Translations under genes and position numbers: made by a program
Assembly: GCA_946059285.1 (NCBI GenBank)
Contig: CAMGMW010000033.1
Span: 1-9,735 of the forward strand
Origin: an uncultured Clostridia bacterium
Lineage (GTDB): Bacteria; Bacillota_A; Clostridia; Oscillospirales; Oscillospiraceae
Length of the DNA stretch: 9,735 nucleotides
Direction of reading: 5' to 3'
The notes under the pieces: generated by a model
What the model was told of the DNA's origin: nothing
The model's input: only the letters and a program-made list of their open reading frames with translations
Database searches by the model: none
In this document: positions 1-6,085 of the stretch, one piece after another
How positions within the stretch are numbered: the stretch's first letter is position 1
How the letters are laid out: every line of letters begins with the position of its first letter

Positions 1-51
1 AGCGGACTGAAAATCCGCGTGTCGTTGGTTCGATTCCGACCGGAGGCACCA
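1..51 (+). tRNA. tRNA-Phe (GAA), 5' end outside window
   Basis: This is the 3' part of a tRNA cut by the left edge. The anticodon stem GCGGA/TCCGC encloses the seven-base loop CTGAAAA, giving anticodon GAA (Phe). A five-base variable loop follows, then the T stem GTTGG/CCGAC with loop TTCGATT, the 3' acceptor strand CGGAGGC, discriminator A, and an encoded CCA at 49-51. It is the first visible member of a Phe-Gly-Cys cluster transcribed to the right. Confidence 0.93.
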
Positions 52-65
52 TTTCAAAGCGCCGT

Positions 66-88
66 TGGAATCGGTTCCCTCGATTCCA
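66..88 (+). other. Spacer hairpin between tRNA-Phe and tRNA-Gly
   Basis: A perfect 8-bp inverted repeat, TGGAATCG (66-73) and CGATTCCA (81-88), has a 7-nt loop and fills most of the 43-nt spacer. No T-tract follows, so it is more likely an RNA-processing or spacing structure than a terminator. The stem-loop vaguely resembles a tRNA T arm, so a tRNA-derived remnant is another possibility. Confidence 0.45.
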
Positions 89-94
89 GCATAT

Positions 95-170
95 GCGGGT
101 GTAGCTCATCCGGTAGAGCGCCACCTTGCCAAGGTGGAGGTAGCGAGTTCGAGCCTCGTCACCCGCTCCA
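95..170 (+). tRNA. tRNA-Gly (GCC)
   Basis: This is a complete cloverleaf. The acceptor GCGGGTG (95-101) pairs perfectly with CACCCGC (160-166), followed by discriminator T and encoded CCA (168-170). The anticodon stem CCACC/GGTGG encloses loop TTGCCAA, giving anticodon GCC (Gly). The T loop is TTCGAGC. It sits between tRNA-Phe and tRNA-Cys, probably in one precursor transcript. Confidence 0.97.
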
Positions 171-175
171 AACAG

Positions 176-200
176 ATAAGGAACGCTCTGCGTTCCTTAT
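176..200 (+). other. Spacer hairpin between tRNA-Gly and tRNA-Cys
   Basis: A perfect 11-bp inverted repeat, ATAAGGAACGC (176-186) and GCGTTCCTTAT (190-200), has a three-base loop TCT. Only TTC follows, so it is a poor intrinsic terminator. It lies 8 nt before tRNA-Cys. It could be a partial terminator or a processing guide within the tRNA precursor. Confidence 0.5.
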
Positions 201-207
201 TTCATAT

Positions 208-282
208 GGTACCGTGGCCAAGTGGTAAGGCAAAGGTCTGCAAAACCTTTATTCCCCAGTTCAAATCTGGGCGGCACCTCCA
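208..282 (+). tRNA. tRNA-Cys (GCA)
   Basis: The cloverleaf has acceptor strands GGTACCG (208-214) and CGGCACC (272-278), a D stem GCC/GGC, anticodon stem AAGGT/ACCTT with loop CTGCAAA (anticodon GCA, Cys), and T stem CCCAG/CTGGG with loop TTCAAAT. Discriminator T is followed by encoded CCA (280-282). The acceptor has one A·C mismatch at canonical pair 4-69; every other acceptor pair is Watson-Crick. It is the last gene of the cluster and is followed by a strong hairpin. Confidence 0.94.
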
Positions 283-293
283 ACTAATAGAGC

Positions 294-340
294 AGCCGAA
301 AGGAGGCACTTCGTAAGGAAGTTGCCTCCTTTCGGCTTTG
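294..340 (+). terminator. Terminator of the tRNA Phe-Gly-Cys cluster
   Basis: A long hairpin begins 11 nt after tRNA-Cys: 294-308 pairs perfectly with 323-337 (15 bp, G+C-rich base), extended inward by CTTC/GAAG across one bulged T (322). A short T-run (337-339) follows. The size and position argue for an intrinsic terminator. The T-tract is weak, and the structure might also stop leftward transcription arriving from the YitT gene. Confidence 0.75.
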
Positions 341-361
341 TATACAGCAAGAATGATGGGA

Positions 362-556
362 TGAAGGAAGCAGCCGCAAAGAAGCGGCTGCAATATTTGT
401 ACAGCTTCCAATGCGGTCAATGCAGAAATCTTTGAAGTGCGGGCATTGGAGTGCGACAGCATTGAACTTGATACGAAAATCAGGAATGTCGTTTTAGACA
501 GTCCTATCGGAACGGTGGAGATGAACCGGAATCTGGACATGAATCTATTCTGCTAT
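362..556 (+). pseudogene. Possible decayed coding fragment downstream of tRNA-Cys
   Basis: The 341-567 stretch has no intact gene, but from about 404 to 556 the plus strand reads a natural-looking, acidic/basic-balanced peptide that includes NAEIFEVRALECDSIELDT and VVLDSPIGTVEMNRNLDMN. There is no start codon with a ribosome binding site in that frame before ATG 521, and an in-frame stop lies at 362-364. A neighbouring frame (361-430) reads MKEAAAKKRLQYLYSFQ before a stop, which would fit a frameshifted relic. The frame runs on past the 3' end of the YitT gene to a stop at 599, where it is probably fortuitous. I recognise no family. Genes decaying next to tRNA 3' ends are common after loss of integrated elements, but no attachment repeat is visible. 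This is a weak call. Confidence 0.25.
370..391. other. 8-bp GC-rich hairpin in intergenic region
   Basis: GCAGCCGC (370-377) and GCGGCTGC (384-391) form a perfect stem with a six-base loop. Neither side has a proper T-tract (AATATTTGT on plus, TTCCTTC on minus). It may be a weak terminator for the leftward YitT operon, since no better one lies between 568 and the tRNA cluster terminator. Confidence 0.35.
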
Positions 557-567
557 TCCTTGAAGAA

Positions 568-1461
568 TCAATTCGGTTTGTTTTTCGCTTCTCCTGTGTA
601 GTTGCTGCGAAATACGTCTGCAACCTCTGTGATAGTGATATAAGCGGCCGGGTCTGCTTCATGAACAAGAGACTTCATTTTGGAGATTTGAAAGCGATTG
701 ACAACAAAATAGATTACAGTTTTCTCCGCGTTGGAGTAGCCTCCTCTTGCCTCAATCTTAGTCGCTCCGCTCTCAAAAGCCTCTATCAGTGCATTGCACA
801 CGGCATCCGGCTGATTTGTGATAATCATTGCCGCTTTGGAGCGGTCAAAGCCCTCCACAATAAAATCTACGGTTTTTAAAGCGGCGGCATACGTCACAAT
901 GGAGTATAACGGCAAAATCCAACTTTGTATCAGAATACCGCAGACAACATACAGGAATACATTGAATATCATGACAAAAGTACCGACGGTAATGCCGAGA
1001 CGTTTTGCAAAGATGACCGCCATGACTTCGACTCCGTCCATTGCGCCGCCATAACGGATAGCGAGACCGCTTCCAATCCCGGAAATGATGCCGCCAAATA
1101 AAGCGCACAGCAACAGATCGGTCCCCGCCAACGGCGAAGCAAGGGAGACGTCAACGGGGAGCACGTCCGTGATCAACCACGCGCCGAGCGAGTAAATGAA
1201 AACGGTATACAGCGCATAGACCGTAAACTGAACGCCCTGACGCTTCAAACCGTACAGGAACAGCGGCACGTTCAGCAGGATCAGAAAGGTGGAAAGAGAC
1301 AAGGGGGTAATCTGCGATAAGAGCATAGAGGTACCGGAAATGCCGCTGTCATAGAGCTTTACCGGAGCGAGAAAGATGGTAACGCCGAAAGCGTTGACCA
1401 GTCCGGCGATTGTGAGCATGAGAAAATTCCGATAGCTGAAATTCTGCGCAAAACGTTTCAT
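568..1461 (-). CDS. YitT family (DUF161/DUF2179) integral membrane protein
   Basis: A 297-residue membrane protein of the YitT family. The N-terminal half has about five to six hydrophobic segments (about residues 13-34, 57-72, 79-98, 114-136, 157-178 and 181-201), including the Gly-rich stretch GGIISGIGSGLAIRYGGAMDG (split here around residue 133) that is typical of the family. The C-terminal soluble part (about 208-290) matches the DUF2179-type domain, with KAAMIITNQPD, IEARGGYSNAEKTVIY and AYITITEVADVF. The function of the family is not established; transport has been suggested. The ATG at 1461 is chosen because AAGGTGG lies just upstream; a longer frame back to 1536 would overlap the preceding gene and lacks such a site. 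It begins 16 nt after the deaminase stop codon, so the two are probably co-transcribed. No convincing terminator follows. Confidence 0.9.
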   Translation of the reverse strand: MKRFAQNFSYRNFLMLTIAGLVNAFGVTIFLAPVKLYDSGISGTSMLLSQITPLSLSTFLILLNVPLFLYGLKRQGVQFTVYALYTVFIYSLGAWLITDVLPVDVSLASPLAGTDLLLCALFGGIISGIGSGLAIRYGGAMDGVEVMAVIFAKRLGITVGTFVMIFNVFLYVVCGILIQSWILPLYSIVTYAAALKTVDFIVEGFDRSKAAMIITNQPDAVCNALIEAFESGATKIEARGGYSNAEKTVIYFVVNRFQISKMKSLVHEADPAAYITITEVADVFRSNYTGEAKNKPN

Positions 1462-1477
1462 AGCACCACCTTGAGAA

Positions 1478-2833
1478 TTATCGTGAAAGATATGCATCGC
1501 AAACCTTGCCGGCCTGCTCTGCAACGACGGGCTCATCGATGTTCACGAGATGACCGCCCTCGACTGTGACCCTTCCGTTGACAACGGTATAATCCACTGC
1601 GGCGCGCAGACCGACGGTTCCAAACAGATTCTTGGGATCGTAATTTGCGCCAGTCAACTCCAGCCTGCGGGAATCCACCATGAAAAAGTCGGCACATTTT
1701 CCAACCTCGATAGAGCCGATATCGCTTCTTCCTAAAATCGAAGCGGAGCCGCGTGTTGCCATTTTCAGAATATCGTAGCCGCTTGGTGCCTTTGAGGAGG
1801 AATTCAGTCGGTGCAGAAGATAGCAAACGCGGATTTCTTCCAGCAGATCGGAGCCGTCCTGGGAAGCAGATCCATCGACTGCAAGACCGACCCTAACACC
1901 CCACTCCAGCATTTCAGGGATTCGAGCGATGCCGGAGGAGAGCTTCATGTTGGATACCGGACAATGTGCAATCCCGGTGCCGGTTTTTGCAAGGAGATCC
2001 AGCTCTTCCGTGTTGAAATGGATGCCATGCGCATACCAGACATCCGGACCAATCCAGCCGAGACTTGCCATATACTCCAACGGACGCATATGGTATCGCT
2101 CTATAGTATATGCTTCTTCATCTTTGGTTTCACACAGATGTGTATGCAGGCGGACGTGATATTGACGCGCAAGCAGAGCAGACTGCTTTAACAATTCCGA
2201 TGATGCGGAAAAAGGCGAGCAGGGGGCAAGCGCGATCTGACGCATCGAGCCGAAGGAGGAATCGTGATAGGTATCGATCAGGCGCACACTGTCTTTTATA
2301 ATTTCATCCACAGACTGAACAACGCTGTCCGGCGGAAGCCCACCATCCTTTACGGAAAGATCCATGCTACCGCGGGAGGCGACCATCCGCATCCCCAACT
2401 CCTGCGCGGCGTCAAGCTGCGCACCGATCAGATCGCCGCATCCGGCGGGGAAAACATAGTGGTGATCAAAACAGGTGGTGCATCCGTTTTTCATCAGTTC
2501 GCCCATACCGGTCAGGGAGGAATAGCGAATGACATTTTCATCGAGATTCTTCCAAATCTCATAAAGTGTTTTGAGCCAGTCAAACAGCTCCATATTTTGT
2601 ACCTGCGGCAGGTTGCGCGAGAATTGCTGATAAAGATGATGATGCGTATTGATCAAACCGGGGTAGCAGAATAGATGCCTGCCTGAAATTTCGCGTTCCG
2701 CTGTTAGCGGAAGATTTTTCCCAATGGTATGAATCCTGCCGTCCTGACAGAATAAGTCTACGTCCGTCAGCATCTCATCTGTGTCATTGCAGGTGATCAA
2801 TGCGGACAGATTTCGGATCATTAATGTGGACAT
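1478..2833 (-). CDS. 8-oxoguanine deaminase-type amidohydrolase
   Basis: A 451-residue cytosolic metal-dependent hydrolase of the amidohydrolase superfamily (AtzA/TrzN/SsnA-like deaminases). Visible metal and active-site elements are NTHHHLYQ (HxH at 64/66), DHHYVFP (123-129), HTHLCE (230-235, with a metal His and catalytic Glu), WYAHGIHF (266-273) and VDGSASQD (319-326, metal-binding Asp). The combination of NTHHHLYQ, DHHYVFP and DGSAS resembles known 8-oxoguanine deaminases, which convert 8-oxoguanine to urate and ammonia. Other purine or triazine-like substrates cannot be excluded. The ATG at 2833 is preceded by an excellent AGGAGGAAGG site; the upstream extension to 2914 runs through a terminator and the preceding gene. 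It is the first gene of a pair with the YitT gene, and no clear promoter is seen in the 67-nt gap upstream. Confidence 0.85.
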   Translation of the reverse strand: MSTLMIRNLSALITCNDTDEMLTDVDLFCQDGRIHTIGKNLPLTAEREISGRHLFCYPGLINTHHHLYQQFSRNLPQVQNMELFDWLKTLYEIWKNLDENVIRYSSLTGMGELMKNGCTTCFDHHYVFPAGCGDLIGAQLDAAQELGMRMVASRGSMDLSVKDGGLPPDSVVQSVDEIIKDSVRLIDTYHDSSFGSMRQIALAPCSPFSASSELLKQSALLARQYHVRLHTHLCETKDEEAYTIERYHMRPLEYMASLGWIGPDVWYAHGIHFNTEELDLLAKTGTGIAHCPVSNMKLSSGIARIPEMLEWGVRVGLAVDGSASQDGSDLLEEIRVCYLLHRLNSSSKAPSGYDILKMATRGSASILGRSDIGSIEVGKCADFFMVDSRRLELTGANYDPKNLFGTVGLRAAVDYTVVNGRVTVEGGHLVNIDEPVVAEQAGKVCDAYLSR

Positions 2834-2857
2834 ATCCTTCCTCCTATGCGTGATGTT

Positions 2858-2896
2858 ATAAAAACTCCGCCGGAGCAGGGTGGAACCGGCGGAGTT
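2858..2896 (-). terminator. Intrinsic terminator after the DivIVA-like gene
   Basis: A perfect 11-bp stem, AACTCCGCCGG (2863-2873) with CCGGCGGAGTT (2886-2896), has a 12-nt loop. On the minus strand it is followed directly by a run of Ts and then ATAAC. It begins 4 nt after the DivIVA-like stop codon, which is typical of rho-independent termination. The deaminase start codon is only about 25 nt further on, so some read-through or an internal promoter must feed that gene. Confidence 0.85.
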
Positions 2897-2900
2897 GTTT

Positions 2901-3482
2901 TCAGATTTCGTCACAGACTTCGGCTGCGGCCTTCAGGCTTTCTGAGGATTCCTGAAAAATCCCCTGAGCCGTACCGATGATCTGCTGAAGTTGCTCAAAA
3001 TCGGCACGGAAGGTGTCCAGCAATGTGGAAAGATCCTGATTGGTCAGCGTCAGCTTTGCGTTTGCCTGAGAGAAAGCGGTATTCATGCGAGCCACAGAGG
3101 CGGCGGCGCGCTCTCGTGCCATGCGCTCTACCAGCTCCGCACGGCGGTAGGCGGCAAGCTCCTGTTCATTAAAATCTGAGGGTGCAGCGGCAGCGACTGT
3201 GGTGACCGGCGGCAGCGGTGCATCCAGCTCCGGCTGCGCGGGTACGGCTGCCTGTGCCTGCCGAAGTGCCTCCAGCTCATTGGTTAAATCGGCATTTATG
3301 AGGCGGAGCCTTGCGGCATCGCTCCGAAGCGTGTCAAGCTCCTGCTGAATCTGTGCGTTTTCTTCCCGCAGCAGCCGAAGTTCCTTTTCATGCTCCATTG
3401 TGTTTTTTTGGATGAACTGTACAACGTCGGTGCGGTTAAAGCCGTGTAAAGCAGTACGGAATGTTTCTGTAGAAGCGGTCAT
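2901..3482 (-). CDS. DivIVA-domain coiled-coil protein
   Basis: A 193-residue soluble protein. Residues 8-27 (FRTALHGFNRTDVVQFIQKN) match the DivIVA N-terminal signature, in which a short segment including the F..AL.GF/Y.R..V..FI pattern precedes a coiled coil. A first coiled coil spans about 28-75 (LREENAQIQQEL, LRSDAARLRLINADLTNELEAL). An Ala/Pro-rich linker covers about 77-105, and a second helical segment about 107-190. DivIVA proteins assemble at curved membranes and recruit division, wall-synthesis or chromosome-anchoring partners; which of these applies here is unknown. It is similar in length to typical DivIVA but with a larger Ala/Pro linker. ATG 3482 is chosen because GAGGG lies 8 nt upstream; a GTG at 3497 overlaps that site and lacks its own. 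It has a clear promoter and a terminator, so it is a single-gene unit. Confidence 0.82.
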   Translation of the reverse strand: MTASTETFRTALHGFNRTDVVQFIQKNTMEHEKELRLLREENAQIQQELDTLRSDAARLRLINADLTNELEALRQAQAAVPAQPELDAPLPPVTTVAAAAPSDFNEQELAAYRRAELVERMARERAAASVARMNTAFSQANAKLTLTNQDLSTLLDTFRADFEQLQQIIGTAQGIFQESSESLKAAAEVCDEI

Positions 3483-3527
3483 TACATGATCCCTCACATT
3501 CTAAAAATCTATGCCTATGTATTTTAT

Positions 3528-3556
3528 ATTATACCATGCAATTTCGGGAAAGACAA
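3528..3556 (-). promoter_or_regulatory. Sigma-A-type promoter of the DivIVA-like gene
   Basis: On the minus strand there is TTGTCT (3556-3551), a 17-bp spacer and a perfect TATAAT (3533-3528). The start codon lies about 45 nt downstream of the -10 element. Confidence 0.8.
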
Positions 3557-3626
3557 TAGATTCTGTCGTTTTTTTGCGGGAATGCAAAAGGTCTCGGATT
3601 TGATCGGGAAAAAGTAATATTTGCTC

Positions 3627-3655
3627 TTTACTTTTGATGAACGATTTGCTATAAT
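3627..3655 (+). promoter_or_regulatory. Sigma-A-type promoter of tRNA-Arg
   Basis: TTTACT (3627-3632), a 17-bp spacer and a perfect TATAAT (3650-3655) lie 12 nt before the mature tRNA 5' end, leaving only a few nucleotides of 5' leader. Confidence 0.82.
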
Positions 3656-3667
3656 TACAAGGCAAAC

Positions 3668-3743
3668 GCGCCAGTGGCTCAATGGATAGAGCATCAGATT
3701 CCGGTTCTGAGGGTTGGGGGTTCGAGTCCCTTCTGGCGTGCCA
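3668..3743 (+). tRNA. tRNA-Arg (CCG)
   Basis: The acceptor strands GCGCCAG (3668-3674) and CTGGCGT (3733-3739) pair with a G·U at position 1-72, followed by discriminator G and encoded CCA (3741-3743). The anticodon stem TCAGA/TCTGA encloses loop TTCCGGT, giving anticodon CCG (Arg). The T stem GGGGG/CCCTT closes loop TTCGAGT with two G·U pairs. It is a single tRNA unit with its own promoter and terminator, convergent with the EF-G paralog. Confidence 0.96.
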
Positions 3744-3780
3744 AAACAGGCAGAGTGCTAATTGGCGCCCTGCCTGTTTT
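3743..3780 (+). terminator. Terminator of tRNA-Arg
   Basis: AAAACAGGCAG (3743-3753) pairs perfectly with CTGCCTGTTTT (3770-3780). The 5' arm starts at the last base of the tRNA CCA end and the 3' arm ends in a T-run, as in an intrinsic terminator. Confidence 0.85.
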
Positions 3781-3791
3781 GACGCATAGGG

Positions 3792-3826
3792 AGAAAAGTA
3801 AAAGGGCGCTGCAATAGCGCCCTTTT
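3792..3826 (-). terminator. Terminator of the EF-G paralog (probably bidirectional)
   Basis: AAAAGGGCGCT (3800-3810) and AGCGCCCTTTT (3816-3826) form an 11-bp stem with loop GCAAT, 8 nt after the stop codon of the EF-G-like gene. On the minus strand it ends TTTTACTTTTCTC. The symmetry of the A and T flanks would also stop rightward transcription leaking past tRNA-Arg. Confidence 0.88.
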
Positions 3827-3834
3827 GCGTTCGA

Positions 3835-5898
3835 TTATTCTTCCTCGTCCTTCTTGGCGTCCTCAATGATCTTGGCCTGATTCATCTGCGGGACTTCCTC
3901 ATAGCGGACAAACTTGAGCGAATACGAGCCGCGACCCTGCGTCATGGAACGCAGATCAATGGCATAGGAACTCATTTCGCCGATGGGAACTTCCGCTTCC
4001 ACGACCTGCCAGCCGCGATTCTCGGCGTCGGGGTTCATGCCCATGACGCGGCCGCGGCGCTTGTTCAGGTCGCCGATGATGTCACCCATGTTTGCGTCCG
4101 GGATGTTAACCTTCAATTCGCCGATCGGCTCCAGAAGAGTCGGAGCAGCGGTGGGAAGACCTTCCTTATAGGCGATACCGGCGGCTGTCTGGAACGCCAT
4201 ATCGGAGGAGTCGACAGGATGGTAGGAACCGAAATACAGGGTGGACTTCAGGAATACAACAGGGTAACCGGCGAGAACGCCCTTGCTGATGCAGTTGCGC
4301 AGACCCTTTTCGACGGAGGGAATGAAGTTCTTCGGCACGCAGCCGCCGACCGTCTCATCCACAAAGATCATGTCTTCCGTTTCACTTTGCGGCTCAAAGC
4401 GGATATAGACGTCGCCAAACTGACCGTGTCCGCCAGACTGCTTCTTATGACGGCCGTGGATCTCAACCTTTTTCTTGATGGTCTCACGGTATGCAATCTT
4501 TGCGGGACGAAGCTCAGCCTCGACTTTGTATTTGCTCAGAAGTTTTGCGATGATGACGCTCAGATGGATGTCGCAAACGCCGGCGATGATCATTTCCTTC
4601 GTTTCGGGATCGTTGCCGTAGGTAAAGGAGGCGTCTTCTTCGTTCAGTTTGACAAGACCGGCGGCGACTTTATCTTCCTGACCCTTTGCCTTTGCGTAGA
4701 TCGCCATACGGTAGCAAGGCTCTGCATACTGCATGGGCTTGATGGTGACGACCTTGCCTGCAAGTCCAAGGGTATCGCCGGTGCGGACAGAAGCGAGCTT
4801 TGTAAAAACACCGATATCGCCACAGCAGACGGTAGAGGTTTTGGTATTGTCTTTACCCTTCGGGAAGAAAGTGTTGCCCAGCTTTTCGTTGTCGCCGGTG
4901 CGGGCGTTCGTGACGGTGAGTGTATCTTCTATGTTGCCGGAGATGACCTTGAAGTAGGAGTTCTTGCCATACTGGTCGGCGACTGTATTGAACACAAACG
5001 CCATGGGGCTTCCATTGGGATCCAGCTTGAACTCGGACTCCGTGCCGTCTTCGTCAACTGCAATCATCGGCTTGCCCTCCAGTGGGGAAGGAGCAAACTT
5101 TGCAATGTTTTCCATCAAACGGGTAGTGCCGAGACCGTTCATTGCACAGCCGCAGAATACGGGAGTGACGCTTCTCTGCTGGATACCGTCCTTGATGCCC
5201 TTGATCAGTTCTTCCTCGGTGAAGGGCTCTTCCATGAAGAATTTTTCCATCAGAGCTTCGTCGGTCTCTGCGACCTGCTCATTGAGCTCCATCATGTATT
5301 CTTCGATCTTATCCTCCGCATCCGCAGGGAGAGCGATTTCTTTGCCGTTTACATCATATGCCTTCTTTGCGATCAGATCAACGACACCGACTGCCTGCTC
5401 TCCGTTCAGAATGGGGAAAGTGAAGGGAATCGCAGAAGCACCGAAAGTGCTGCGTAGCGCATCAAAGGTTGCGAAGAAGTTGGCATGCTCTTCATCCAGC
5501 TTGGAGATATAGAACATGGCGGGCAGACCGGCGTCAGCCAGCGCCTTCCAGCCTTTTTCCGTACCGACGGCGATGCCGGACTTCGCAGTCAGGCAGATGA
5601 TGCCGGCATCGGCAACGCGCAGAGACTGTACGACCTCGCTTGCAAAGTCGAAGTAACCGGGGTTATCCAGAACATTGAGCTTGCAGCCGGCATACTCAAC
5701 GGGGATGACGGAGGTTTTGATAGAATACTGCCGCTTCTTTTCTTCGTCATCGAAGTCGGAGACAGTGGTGCCGTCGGCACGCTTGCCGAGACGGGTGATT
5801 GCCTTTGTGGTGAAAAGCATGCTTTCACAAAGGGCGGATTTGCCATCGCCGCCGTGACCCAGCAGGCAGATGTTGCGGATATCCTTCGCAGTGTACAT
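3835..5898 (-). CDS. EF-G-like translational GTPase (EF-G paralog)
   Basis: A 687-residue protein with the EF-G domain order: GTPase with G' insert (about 1-275), domain II (about 290-390), domain III (about 395-465), domain IV (about 468-590) with HGRHKKQSGGHGQFGDV (481-497), and domain V (about 590-670). The P-loop is GHGGDGKS (14-21) rather than the canonical AHIDAGKT, switch I is RQYSI (56-60) in place of RGITI, G3 is DNPGY (78-82) rather than DTPGH, and G4 is SKLD (132-135) rather than NKMD. It therefore belongs with the EF-G-like paralogs, not housekeeping fusA. The Tyr in place of the catalytic His is usual for the paralogs I know; the DNPG and SKLD changes are less usual. It may be a stress or alternative translocation or recycling factor, but this is inference. 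The ribosome binding site AGGAG lies a rather long 12 nt from the ATG. It has its own promoter, leader hairpin and terminator. Confidence 0.9.
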   Translation of the reverse strand: MYTAKDIRNICLLGHGGDGKSALCESMLFTTKAITRLGKRADGTTVSDFDDEEKKRQYSIKTSVIPVEYAGCKLNVLDNPGYFDFASEVVQSLRVADAGIICLTAKSGIAVGTEKGWKALADAGLPAMFYISKLDEEHANFFATFDALRSTFGASAIPFTFPILNGEQAVGVVDLIAKKAYDVNGKEIALPADAEDKIEEYMMELNEQVAETDEALMEKFFMEEPFTEEELIKGIKDGIQQRSVTPVFCGCAMNGLGTTRLMENIAKFAPSPLEGKPMIAVDEDGTESEFKLDPNGSPMAFVFNTVADQYGKNSYFKVISGNIEDTLTVTNARTGDNEKLGNTFFPKGKDNTKTSTVCCGDIGVFTKLASVRTGDTLGLAGKVVTIKPMQYAEPCYRMAIYAKAKGQEDKVAAGLVKLNEEDASFTYGNDPETKEMIIAGVCDIHLSVIIAKLLSKYKVEAELRPAKIAYRETIKKKVEIHGRHKKQSGGHGQFGDVYIRFEPQSETEDMIFVDETVGGCVPKNFIPSVEKGLRNCISKGVLAGYPVVFLKSTLYFGSYHPVDSSDMAFQTAAGIAYKEGLPTAAPTLLEPIGELKVNIPDANMGDIIGDLNKRRGRVMGMNPDAENRGWQVVEAEVPIGEMSSYAIDLRSMTQGRGSYSLKFVRYEEVPQMNQAKIIEDAKKDEEE

Positions 5899-5925
5899 AG
5901 TTTTGATTTTCTCCTTTCTGAGCAG

Positions 5926-5962
5926 TGCCGCGTGTTACGCAGAGAGCGGACTGCGAGCGGCA
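5926..5962 (-). promoter_or_regulatory. Structured 5' leader of the EF-G paralog
   Basis: In the roughly 85-nt untranslated leader, an outer stem TGCCGC/GCGGCA (5926-5931 with 5957-5962) encloses an inner stem CGCAG/CTGCG (5938-5942 with 5951-5955). No T-run follows on the minus strand, so it is not a terminator. It could affect translation or mRNA stability. No known riboswitch class was recognised. Confidence 0.4.
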
Positions 5963-5988
5963 TAACGTTCGTTGCCACAATTAGTTTT

Positions 5989-6017
5989 ATTATACACGAT
6001 TGGAATCATTTTTTCAA
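5989..6017 (-). promoter_or_regulatory. Sigma-A-type promoter of the EF-G paralog
   Basis: On the minus strand there is TTGAAA (6017-6012), a 17-bp spacer and a perfect TATAAT (5994-5989) inside TGTATAAT. It lies in the 187-nt gap after the pseudo-ATPase gene, so the EF-G paralog can be transcribed alone even if there is also read-through from rlmB. Confidence 0.82.
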
Positions 6018-6085
6018 TTACAAATATGAAATTCAGTCAATATTACGAAACTGAGGGGACACATTTGTAAAAAAGCACAAGAATA

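Noticed and set aside
208..282. tRNA-Cys 3' end as an attachment site of an integrated element
   Set aside because: No second copy of the tRNA 3' end, no integrase and no mobile genes are present in the window.
294..337. AAAGGAGG/CCTCCTTT in the tRNA cluster terminator stem, which matches the ribosomal anti-Shine-Dalgarno
   Set aside because: The match is a by-product of a purine-rich stem pairing with itself and has no nearby start codon; treated as coincidence.
202..540. Minus-strand 112-codon open frame across tRNA-Cys
   Set aside because: Its C-terminal part is the reverse translation of the tRNA and terminator; there is no ribosome binding site, and the Ser/Phe-rich composition is unlike a real protein.
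2834..2860. TATAAC next to the deaminase ribosome binding site as a possible -10 element
   Set aside because: It overlaps the terminator T-run, has no acceptable -35 at 16-18 bp, and would leave almost no leader.
3501..3866. Minus-strand 121-codon open frame across tRNA-Arg
   Set aside because: It contains the familiar spurious peptide RRDSNPQPSEPESDALSIEPLAR made by translating a tRNA backwards, and it crosses two terminators.
4219..5457. A 412-codon open frame on the plus strand, antisense to the EF-G paralog
   Set aside because: It lies wholly within a well-supported gene, has Cys/His/Asp-rich composition typical of an antisense shadow, and no ribosome binding site or recognisable domain.
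5485..6054. Plus-strand 189-codon open frame over the EF-G paralog start and leader
   Set aside because: It is antisense to the conserved GTPase domain and the promoter region, with no supporting signal.
6040..6085. Terminator after the pseudo-ATPase gene
   Set aside because: There is a T-run on the minus strand (in GTGCTTTTTTAC) but only a 4-bp weak stem around it, so no intrinsic terminator is claimed.
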